Origin: Lingula anatina
Lineage: Eukaryota > Brachiopoda > Lingulata > Lingulida > Lingulidae
Reading direction: 5' to 3'
Length of the DNA stretch: 29,878 bases
NCBI RefSeq assembly: GCF_001039355.2
Contig: NW_019776053.1
Coordinates: 97,737-127,614, forward strand
The notes under the pieces are model-generated. The model was not told the DNA's origin and ran no database searches. It saw only the letters and a program-made list of their open reading frames with translations. Below, piece by piece: positions 19,293 through 28,609 of this stretch; position 1 is the first letter of the stretch, and every line of letters begins with the position of its first letter. Position numbers and translations under genes: made by a program.

Positions 19293-20017
19293 GTCAGTGA
19301 GATTTTGAATGCTGACATCTTGCTTGAATTCCTCAAAAAGCAGTTAATGCACCTCAAAAAGTAGTCTGGTGGGAAGGAGGGGTTCACGTGCACCCCGTGA
19401 AAAACAGTGGATACCTATATTTTCTTAACCCTTGATGACTAAATTTTTGATTTTTAGATGTTCCCAGAGTGAAAAAATGTCCCATGGGGTTTTAATTTAA
19501 TGATATGTAACACCCTGTGGCTCAAATAACCACATTTGAAATAATGGGGGTAGGGGAAGAAAATTATCTATAATGTGCAATTTAAATAAGATATAAGAAT
19601 GGTTTATATATTTTTATCTAGGTAAAGGGTTGCTCTAAAAATACAAGTAATAAAAGTTATGTAATACTGAACCATGTCTAAGTAAAATGGTATCAAAGGT
19701 CAAATGAGGTCAAATTTGAGAAATTTTCAGAAAAATAAAGCAATAAAGGACATCTGTATAGAGAATGTGAGCCAACAACATACTTTTAAGGGTATATTTG
19801 ATAAATCCCATCTATATTACAAATGTTTAATGGTCATTTGTGACTTAGTTTTACAGTTTGTGAGAATTATGATGGATATGATTAGCGTATGGGAGTATCA
19901 GTTAAATTTCAGATCAGTGGGGGTAGGGGAAGAAAATCACTCATAACTTGAAATTTAAGTAAGATATAACAATGATTTATATATCATTGTATAGCTAAAG
20001 GCTTGTTCTAAAAACAT

Positions 20018-20902
20018 AAATAATAAAAATTATGTAATGCTAAACCATAATGGAGTAAATGGGGTCAAAGGTCAAATGAGGTCAAATTTGAGAAATTTTC
20101 AGGAAAATAAGCCAATATAGTTTACTTATTTAGAGGATTAGAACCCACAGTACATTTTAGAGTGTTTTGTGTAAGTCCCATTTATATAGCAAATGTTTTA
20201 TGATCTATTGAGACTTAATTTTACAGTTTGTAGAAATTATGATAGATATGATTAACATATGGGTACGGATACTATCAGTTCAATTTCAGATCAATGGGGG
20301 TAGGGGAAGAAAATCACGCATAACCTGAAATTTAAGTAATATATAACAATGATTTGTATATCATTGCATAGCTAAAGGATTGCTCTAAACATAAAAGTAA
20401 TAAAAAATTATGTAATACTGAACTATCTCAAAGTAAAAGGGGGTCAAAGGACGAATAAGNAAATAATAAAAATTATGTAATGCTAAACCATAATGGAGTA
20501 AATGGGGTCAAAGGTCAAATGAGGTCAAATTTGAGAAATTTTCAGGAAAATAAGCCAATATAGTTTACTTATTTAGAGGATTAGAACCCACAGTACATTT
20601 TAGAGTGTTTTGTGTAAGTCCCATTTATATAGCAAATGTTTTATGATCTATTGAGACTTAATTTTACAGTTTGTAGAAATTATGATAGATATGATTAACA
20701 TATGGGTACGGATACTATCAGTTCAATTTCAGATCAATGGGGGTAGGGGAAGAAAATCACGCATAACCTGAAATTTAAGTAATATATAACAATGATTTGT
20801 ATATCATTGCATAGCTAAAGGATTGCTCTAAACATAAAAGTAATAAAAAATTATGTAATACTGAACTATCTCAAAGTAAAAGGGGGTCAAAGGACGAATA
20901 AG
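20018..20902 (+). repeat. 442-bp exact duplication across an N, assembly overlap
   Basis: 20018-20459 and 20461-20902 read the same throughout as far as I can compare them, separated by one N at 20460. Neighbouring natural units of the element differ at many sites, so an exact copy ending exactly at the N is most simply an unmerged contig overlap. The true element is then about 4.7 kb. Confidence 0.9.
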
Positions 20903-21741
20903 GTCAAATTTGAGAAAATTTCAGAAAAATAAAGTAATATTTTATATAGAAAATGTGAACATAGAAAATGTTTCTTTAGAGTATGATTGGTAAATACAGT
21001 TTAAATCTTAGTTATTTAACAGGGTTTTGGGAATTCATTTTACAGCATTTAGATCTATGTCTGATACCAGTACTTCTGAAGTGTTCAGTTAAATTGCCAT
21101 AAAGTGGGGGCAGGGAAAGGACATCACTCATAGGAGGTATTCTAAGTAAGGTATGACTGTGATTTGTATATCCTTATATACCTGAAGGGTTGTTCTAAAC
21201 ATTTTAATTGCAAATATTATGTAAAATTGAATGATGTCTGTGTAAAACGGGGGCAACTGGCAAATGAGGTCTCATACTTGAAGCAGTCAAGTTTCTTTAT
21301 TCAGAGAACATGAGTTCAAATTAGGATTTTTGGATATCTTTGATAAATTAAATTTTTGTTACAAAAATTTCATGGAGTTTAAATACTTTATTTTAGAGTT
21401 TCTGATATTTATGAATGATACAACTTATTAGTATATGTACTGTAGGGGGATCTCAGTTCAATTGCCCACAAATGGGGGCAGCTAGGAGAAGGAAATCATT
21501 AATAGTAAGGGGATTAAGTAAGATATAACTATAGTTTATATATCATTGTGTTGCTGAATGGTCCCTCTAAACATTTAAATAATGTAAATATCAAATGATA
21601 TGGATTTTTCTCCCCTACACCTGTTTTTTTTCGACAATTGAATTAAACCCATCTGCATAGCTTGTATAGGTTTTATATCTCACCTACTGTAAAACAAACT
21701 CTAATACCCCCATCAAATCATTGTAATACATATGAACTTAA

Positions 21742-21743
<2 letters not shown>

Positions 21744-21798
<55 letters not shown>
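21744..21798. repeat. (TA)n microsatellite
   Basis: About 55 bp of alternating A and T near the centre of the fold-back element. Confidence 0.97.
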
Positions 21799-21801
<3 letters not shown>

Positions 21802-22149
21802 TCACTTTTACATAAAATGTGTTATTTATATGTTATGTGCAACATTTTGGCTGCACAGTGATATATCTAAGGTAAATCTTAATTAAATTCCCTACTATGA
21901 AGGGTGTCCTTTCCCTGTCTCCATTTTTTATGCAATTGATCCCATCTGCAGTACTCACTTATTGTAAAAAATCCAAATATTCCATCAAGTCCTTGTAATA
22001 GGGACGGACATGTGTCTAAAAAACATATTTTAGGTTCAAGTCAAGTATAAATAATATAAATTTTATTGGTTTATATTCCTAGAAATGCCTACAAATTTAC
22101 CTAGTTTGATCTTGGACCCCATTAAGCCTCACCATGTCTCAATTTTATA

Positions 22150-22336
22150 CAGGCCCGTAGCCAGGGGGGTTTGGGGCGGTTTGAAAGAACCGCCCCTTTT
22201 GGTGGGAAATTGAAAGAAAAGCTGGCAAAAGGTTCACTCTGGGTAAAATTTGATCCAGGTTCATGAAGTTTTTATGGAAAAAGGTCCACTTTTTCAGAAA
22301 AAGAACCCCCTTTTGAAATTGCTGACTACGGGCCTG
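22150..22336. mobile_element. MITE with CAGGCCCGTAG ends, TTATA target duplication
   Basis: Left end caggcccgtagcc and right end gactacgggcctg are inverted repeats (CAGGCCCGTAG exact). TTATA flanks both sides (22145-22149, 22337-22341). The 187-bp body has paired GGGG/CCCC-rich segments (ggggcggtttgaaagaaccg) and no open frame. Ends of this type are common in marine invertebrate genomes. It is nested in the right arm of the fold-back element, so it is younger. Confidence 0.9.
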
Positions 22337-25187
22337 TTATATAACAATTATTTCTGATGTATTTTGAACAACCCTTCAGCTTCAGAATGATACATAAATC
22401 ATAGCTACATCTTACTTAAAAATTCCCTACTATGAACAGATTTTTTCCCTAGCCCCAATTTTTGGCAATTATGCTGAACCCCTCTGCTGTAAGAGTTGCA
22501 TTTTAAATTTAACAAACTTTAAAATCAATTCCCATGAAATAATTGAAACAGACAACTTACCCTAAAGAAACATAATCTAAGTTCAAGTTCTCTGTAAAAT
22601 AATTATTGTTTTTTTTCCAGAAAATGACTCAAATTTGACCTCTATTTTACTTTCCTGATGATGTCTCAATTTTGACCTTATTTAACATTTGATCTCTTTT
22701 AACTTAGCCATGATTCAATTTTTATTCCTTAAATGTTTAGAGCTCTCTTTTATCAACACAGTGATATATAATCAATGTTATATCTTAATTAAATCCTATA
22801 CTATTAATGATTTTGTTTCCCCTACCCCCATTTTCGGCAATTGAACTACACCCCCCCCCCTCCCCCACCATATTGATAAATCTCAGAAAATGTAAAATTA
22901 AGTCTTAAAAAATTATAAAACATTTGCTATAAAGATGGGATTTGCACAACATACTCCAAAAATATACTGTGAGCTCTAACCCTCTAAATAAATAAACTCT
23001 ATTGCTTTATTTTTCTGAAAACTCCTCAAATTTGACCTTATTTGACCTTTGACCCCATTTTACTCCATAATTGTTTAGTATTACATAATTTTAATTACTT
23101 AATATGTGTTTAGAGGAACTCCTTAGCTATGCAATGATATTTGAATCATTGTTACTTAAATTTCAAGTTATGATTGATTTTCTTCCCCTAGCCCCTCTGA
23201 TCTGAAACTTAACTGATACTCCCATTCGCTAATCATATCCATCATAATTATGACAAAATGTAAAATTAAGTTACAAATAACCGTTAAGCATTGTCATATA
23301 GATAGGATTTACCAAACATACACTAGAAAGTATATTGTTAGCTCACATTCTCTATACAGATAAACTTCATTGCTTTATTTTTCTGAAAATTTCTCAAATT
23401 TGACCTCATTTGACCCCCTTTTACTTTGAGATGGTTCAGTATTACATAACCTTTATTACTTTTATGTTTAGAGCAATGCTTTAGATATGCAATGATATAC
23501 AAATCATTGTTATATATAACTTAAATTTTAGATTATGGGTGATTTTCTTCCCCTACCCCCATTGTTCTGAAATTGAACTGATAGTGTCAGTACCCATATG
23601 TTAATCAATCCTATCCTAATCCATTATAATTTCCACAAACTGTAAAATTAAATACCAATAGACCATTTTGCATTTGCTTAATTGATGGAACTTACACAAA
23701 ACACTCTAAAATGTACTGTGGGCTCTAATCCTCTAAATAAGTAAACTATGTTGGCTTATTTTCCTGAAAATTTCTCAAATTTGAGTTCATTTGACCTTTG
23801 ACCCCATTTACTCCATTATGGTTTAGCATTACATAATTTTTATTATTTATGTTTTTAGAACAAGCCTTTAGCTATACAATGATATATAAATCATTGTTAT
23901 ATCTTACTTAAATTTCAAGTTATGAGTGATTTTCTTCCCCTACCCCCACTGATCTGAAATTTAACTGATACTCCCATACGCTAATCATATCCATCATAAT
24001 TCTCACAAACTGTAAAACTAAGTCACAAATGACCATTAAACATTTGTAATATAGATGGGATTTATCAAATATACCCTTAAAAGTATGTTGTTGGCTCACA
24101 TTCTCTATACAGATGAACTTTATTGCTTTATTTTTCTGAAAATTTCTCAAATTTGACCTCATTTGACCTTTGATACCATTTTACTTAGACATGGTTCAGT
24201 ATTACATAACTTTTATTACTTGTATTTTTAGAGCAACCCTTTACCTAGATAAAAATATATAAACCATTCTTATATCTTATTTAAATTGCACATTATAGAT
24301 AATTTTCTTCCCCTACCCCCATTATTTCAAATGTGGTTATTTGAGCCACAGGGTGTTACATATCATTAAATTAAAACCCCATGGGACATTTTTTCACTCT
24401 GGGAACATCTAAAAATCAAAAAATTTAGTCATCAAGGGTTAAGAAAATATAGGTATCCACTGTTTTTCACGGGGTTGCACGTGAACCCCTCCTTCCCACC
24501 AGACTAAAGGGGTCACGTGTAAAAAGAAAAGTTGAAATGTACAGAGGCTTTTTACTGTCATTCATTGATGATAAACAGTGTAGTGTGTTAGTAAAAGTTA
24601 TAGCTTTCAAGTCTGTTAAACTAGATAAGAAGTGTAAGTGAGCAGCACTTCAGGTAAAGTGCAATATTTTTGGTAAGTTGAATGGCCTGAACAGTTCATA
24701 TTTTACCAAGATTTTTATTGCTGTATTTCAATTTATTCGATCAAAATGATGTTATTTTTAAAGTAGTCTCATTGGCACACTACCGTATTCATTCATTATA
24801 AAACTGTATTCAAACATAATTCCAATCACTTTTTATTATAATTTATTGTCCTGTCATTACTCAACTACTATCCTAAAGCCTCCAGACATGCTATCAGCTT
24901 TCTTTATTTTTTTATTGAGGACATTTTAGTAACATTTTCAAACCTGGTTGATTTATATCAAATAAAGGAAACGTGGAACGGCTATACTTTGTACATATTT
25001 TGTCCCATGCACATTCATTTTTATCAGTTGTCCACAAAATGCATATTGAAATTGCAAAATAAAGCCATAAGTATTATGTAATTGTGTCATGCTCAAGTTG
25101 CAATTGGCAATTGTATTCCAAGTGGTATAGTTAATATTCAATAAATTTACTACAAGTTGCTTAGCTCTGTTTTTGTTGTCTTTCCAG

Positions 25188-25219
25188 AAACCAGTACACA
25201 ACCAAGAGATGAGCTGTGA
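25188..25219 (+). CDS. UGGT: UGGT last exon with ER-retrieval signal RDEL
   Basis: A strong acceptor (gttgtctttccag, AG at 25186-25187) is followed by AA, which joins the G of the previous exon to give ETSTQPRDEL and TGA (25217-25219). RDEL fits the PROSITE ER-retrieval pattern and is the kind of ending UGGTs carry (REEL, KDEL, HDEL). Phase and ending agree, so this is the natural terminus even though it lies 5.9 kb beyond the previous exon, across the fold-back element. Confidence 0.9.
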
Positions 25220-25224
25220 TACTA

Positions 25225-25350
25225 GCCTGTCACTAGTTAAGCTCATAGTTAATTGCCCCCTTACAGCTTTTAGTAGGCGGGACAGACGCTTAAGCCGGCT
25301 AAGCTGACAGTAATCTAGTGAGACTCTCCAAAGGGATAGATGGATCTAAA
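25225..25350 (-). repeat. Small repeat element in presumed UGGT 3' UTR
   Basis: Its reverse complement parallels 28395-28500: atctatccctttggagagtc versus the ccatccccaagggttttctc region, then ttagccggcttaagcg versus taggccgcttagat. The block tttagtaggcgggacagacg (25268 onward) also has a direct counterpart at 28515. It begins within about ten bases of the UGGT stop codon. Confidence 0.6.
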
Positions 25351-25399
25351 ATATATGGGAATGGGGTCATAGATTAACTATATACTAATATGAATATAC

Positions 25400-25405
25400 A
25401 ATAAA
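25400..25405 (+). promoter_or_regulatory. Possible UGGT polyadenylation signal AATAAA
   Basis: A canonical AATAAA hexamer 181 bp after the UGGT stop codon. In AT-rich DNA this hexamer is frequent, so the call rests on position. Confidence 0.35.
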
Positions 25406-25621
25406 TATGCAGTTTTCAAACATACACATATTACAAAATTTTAATTCTTGAAACGAAAAAAAACATACATTGCAGATTAGATGTTATGATTGCTGTCTTT
25501 ATGCAATTCATCCATCAGTTTGAATTCCAAGATGGAAGTTTGTAATTTGTAGTATTGTTAGTGGTGGCAGGTTTGTGACATAGGCAGTAATATGAGGTCC
25601 AAAACAATTTTGTTTCTTTTT

Positions 25622-25810
25622 CAAAATGTTGGCTAGATAGGCAGCTGTTACATTGTAGGTGTGCATTATGAGGTTCATATGATATTTATATTAGTTTAAA
25701 GGATACTAATGTAGTCAAAATGTTGGCTAGATAGGCAGCTGTTACATTGTAGATGTGCATTATATATGAGGTTCATATGATATTTATATTAGTTTAAAGG
25801 ATACTAATGG
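25622..25810 (+). repeat. Two-copy direct repeat, period 94
   Basis: caaaatgttggctagatagg begins at 25622 and again at 25716. Both copies run on to aaaggatactaatg, with a short tatatgag-type insertion in the second. A recent tandem duplication, non-coding. Confidence 0.93.
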
Positions 25811-27200
25811 TGACAGTGATATCAGGGCTTAGTCTCTGTCTCCCTTTAGCTATTACGTTGCTCATACTCATTGAAAAATATATCTACACCCCTTTATTCA
25901 GTCTTTCAGGTTAGGTCTGATTTGATCAGCTTTGTTATGTATAATGTTAACATGTTTAGGAAAATAATTATATTTGAACTTCATTTTTGTTGTACCCCCT
26001 CTGTGTGAGCTAGAGATCCATTGAACATTCTTAAACCAACCACTTATTTTTTATGGCAATTGTGTTATTATTATCACTATTAGCCCTGAAATCTTGTTTC
26101 TTATGTGTTGAGGAAAAAAATTGAGATTATGGTAACAGCAATAAGTTCTAGAGAAGTGATATTTGGTGCCATTTGTCTTTTATTCTAAGTTCCACAGCAT
26201 TGTGTTGTAATATCATTATAGTGAAAAAGTCAGATAAAATATTGCTAGTAAATGGTGTTGAATATCTCTGAAATAAAAATAGAGGTAACAGGTGTAACTG
26301 ATATGTAGGAAGTAGAATGTGGAGATTCAGATTTTGTTCATGGGCTTGACTTTTGACTTTTTTTATAGGCTTTTTTCACATCGGTTATTTTAGCCACACA
26401 GCTGTACCAGTATGTTTTGAGAAATTGACAACTATGAGCCTGGCTGTTATGTAGTAAAATCAGCTAAATGGAGGCTGAGTGCATTATATCTGTGTCTTAA
26501 TTCCTTTCCATCTCTTAAAGCACATATATACAGCTGTATCTCTGGCAATTTTTAGTGTACATATGACTGGTGCTATGCTGGTTAAACTCAGGAGGGAGGT
26601 GTATCTCCTTTACAGCATGTGCAACTTAATGTTACGTACAGCTATTGCCATAAAACTGTGAACAAAAGATTGTTACCAGACTATTTAATGATATTTATAT
26701 ATATGCCTATAATGTGACATTAAAAAATACCAACCAAAAACTTCTGAAAGCTATGGAAAGCCTGTGTAATGTTATGGTAACAATAATAATAATAATGCCA
26801 GTTATGCCTGTATTTTCAGTGAAGAGTAAAATAGCTGTTCCACTGATCACATTGACAAAGCTCAGTATATTTAGAAACTTGACAACAAACAAAATATGCG
26901 TACTGAATAAAAGAAGAAAAATTTTGAAAGGCTTACATATGCAGCTTCTGTTGTTTATCCAAAGTTAATATGTAACAAATGTAAGGTAGAAAATAAGGGG
27001 AGTATATTTGTGTTGCACACTTACACGTGATAACTATTATGAAACTATTGGCGATTATGAAAAAAATGTGAAGCATGAGAATAAAAGAAATTTAATATTA
27101 TTGTGATTTTGTTGATTTTTTGATTGTGAATTTTAATTATGCATTTTCAATTATTTTCCAAAATATTGTGTATTACCAATTAAAAATTCTTTACAATTAG
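25811..27200. other. AT-rich intergenic sequence, nothing recognised
   Basis: Two plus-strand frames (26479-26661 and 26714-26968) and one minus (26707-26892) were examined. They lack protein-like composition, and one is driven by an aataataataat run. No gene, RNA or mobile-element ends could be supported. Confidence 0.4.
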
Positions 27201-27840
27201 CATGAAGTACAATCTGATTCGTGGAAATCTGAGGTAATCCATGGTTTGAATGTTCAAAGTAAAGAGAACAAATGGGATAGCAACATGGTGGATGATAGCA
27301 AAGCTGCTACTTTGATGTTGTCTTGGAGGACATTGACATTTAGGTTTTAAATTATATAATAAAACAATTGACTTTTGCAGACCTGAAAAAAGTGATCTTG
27401 AATTAGAGAACCCACTGTTCCCCTCTCTCCCTGAGGCCAGAGAAGCACTGCTCGGACCACTTTGTTTAAGGGGGACAGGAAAAAATTTTGAAGGAATTAA
27501 ATGTTGTTCAAAAAAAGAGATCGTTACGATTCATATAAATTTTAATGGATTTCGAAAAGACAGAAGAGGAGGAGATCTTGCAAATGTATTGTTAAAATTC
27601 TATGAGATAACAAAGAGAATGAGTAAGAGACATGATTCAAACAAGTCAATCATTGTGATTTTGGAAAAGATAGTTATTTATATTTTTAAAAAATGGGCTG
27701 CATTCGATTTTAAAAGACCATCCCCTTTATACGCACCAAGATTTAGCTGTCTTCATAATATGCATTCCCAAACTCTCAACCAAGTCCCCTCACTTTTCTC
27801 ACCTGAGGGGTTAAAAACCAGGCTAACCCTTGCCTATTAA
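27201..27840 (+). CDS. Candidate gene: short exon plus long terminal exon, unknown
   Basis: One frame is open without interruption from 27337 to TAA at 27838-27840, 168 codons, which is long for DNA this AT-rich. An acceptor (acttttgcag, AG at 27379-27380) would start the exon at 27381. A small upstream exon 27201-27233 (acceptor acaattag, donor gtaatc) supplies ATG at 27202 and reads MKYNLIRGNL. Its phase 2 end joins exactly to give RPEKSDLELENPLFPSLPEA. The product (about 162 aa) is basic in its middle (KRMSKRHDSNK), has no membrane segment of usual length (IIVILEKIVIYIF is the only hydrophobic run) and matches no family I know. It could also be a terminal exon of a gene that starts outside or a mobile-element fragment. 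Confidence 0.35.
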
Positions 27841-28383
27841 ATTCTTTAGCTGGCATTTAAGCAATTGTCACTGCATTATGAGCAGTTGCATTAACTGAAA
27901 GCCAAGAATAATACAACTGCTGAGACACTATGGGAAAGTTATTTGTTTTCATATTCTTTTCATCTGGTTAATTGATCAAGGCTAGCTAATTTTTCTAAAT
28001 TTTCATGACCACCTGGATATGTAATGGTTGATTTATAGTAAAGCAGTAAATCTAACACAAGTGCTTGATCGGTCTCATATCTACAAATCTGAAGAACTAA
28101 GAGCAATGGCATCAGAGCAAGTGCCTTGAAGTGCTGTGTGTGTGGTACAATGCAGTACACAAACCAACACACTTATTCATTTACCATCCAGCTTTACATC
28201 ACATTCATAAAGGCAAGTATATAATTCTGTGTGCCAAATATAAACAGAGCAATTAAAAATATTGAGACACATAAAGTGGCAATATGGGTGTATACAGTAA
28301 TAAGAATATAAACAAACACATAACAGTGTGTTTGCATATATTCTGATCACTGTGACTGTGTTTGTATTCATCTTGACTGGGTT
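27841..28383. other. Intergenic, nothing recognised
   Basis: AT-rich sequence downstream of the candidate terminal exon. Minus-strand frames at 27960-28172 and 28177-28500 show no recognisable domain, and the second overlaps a repeat element. Confidence 0.4.
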
Positions 28384-28592
28384 CCCATACCTAGATCGAT
28401 CTAACAGGATCAATCCATCCCCAAGGGTTTTCTCACTAAATGAACCTAGGCCGCTTAGATTTCTGTCACATCTACTGAAGCTGCTAGGGGGGTAACTCAT
28501 TATTGTTTAGTAGCTTTAGTAGGCGTGCCAGACATCTTAAATGTTTAAGCGGCCTGGTTGTTTGCAATTTAGCAAGAATCCCTTGTCAGATA
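28384..28592. mobile_element. Fold-back repeat, relative of the 25.2-kb element
   Basis: An imperfect inverted repeat. ctaggccgcttagattt (28446) pairs with aaatgtttaagcggcctgg (28539), and the outer part agatcgatct...aagggttttc...ctaaat (28391-28440) pairs with atttagcaagaatcccttgt...agatagatcga (28567-28597). It shares sequence with 25225-25350 in the opposite direction. No coding capacity. Next to it, a short direct repeat actatagtactatagta lies at about 28606-28622. Confidence 0.65.
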
Positions 28593-28609
28593 GATCGAAC
28601 CACAGTACT

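Larger units (their letters stand above)
19364..24504. mobile_element. 5.1-kb fold-back element of ~370-bp units
   Basis: The terminal sequence gtctggtgggaaggaggggt at 19364 is repeated as its complement ending at 24504, with TA on both sides (19362-19363, 24505-24506). Positions mirror each other around about 21934: for example 19704-19946 and 23920-24162 translate to the same 80 residues with one change. Each arm is a tandem series of ~360-390-bp units marked by gggggtaggggaagaaaat (about 19546, 19917, 20293, 20736, 21103 diverged) or its complement (about 22812, 23186, 23545, 23935, 24308). No transposase is encoded. It lies in the last UGGT intron, 71 bp after the donor. It contains an assembly duplication, a (TA)n tract and a later MITE. 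Confidence 0.88.
3689..25219 (+). pseudogene. UGGT: UDP-glucose:glycoprotein glucosyltransferase, C-terminal part, disrupted
   Basis: UGGT is a soluble ER-lumen folding sensor. It transfers glucose from UDP-glucose to N-glycans of misfolded glycoproteins so that calnexin/calreticulin rebind them. Nine exon pieces in order match the family's last ~350 residues: the end of the second beta-sandwich (GYFQLKAKPGAW; FLSKIIKVK), the linker, then the GT24 catalytic domain ([42 protein letters not shown]) and the tail ending RDEL. Splice sites are canonical throughout and the introns are kept, so this is not a retrocopy. Defects: TGA at 3737, TAA-class stop TAG at 8846, fused and deleted sequence near 8860, phase mismatch before 9342, and no exon for the NLDQDLPN block between 9811 and 11576. 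Part of the 3' end sits on separate contigs and may come from another allele or paralogue. It is a pseudogene, or an intact gene misassembled. Confidence 0.65.

Noticed and set aside
19704-24162. Two identical-looking 80-aa frames, one on each strand
   Set aside because: They are mirror images in the two arms of the fold-back element and overlap its tandem units; composition and position show repeat sequence, not a gene.
26714-26968. 84-aa plus-strand frame
   Set aside because: Contains an aat trinucleotide run, overlaps an equally long minus frame and has no recognisable motif or splice context.
27381-27420. Terminal exon of UGGT ending in an ER signal
   Set aside because: In the phase set by 19292 it reads DLKKVILN then stop, with no retrieval signal. 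The exon at 25188 gives RDEL in the correct phase.
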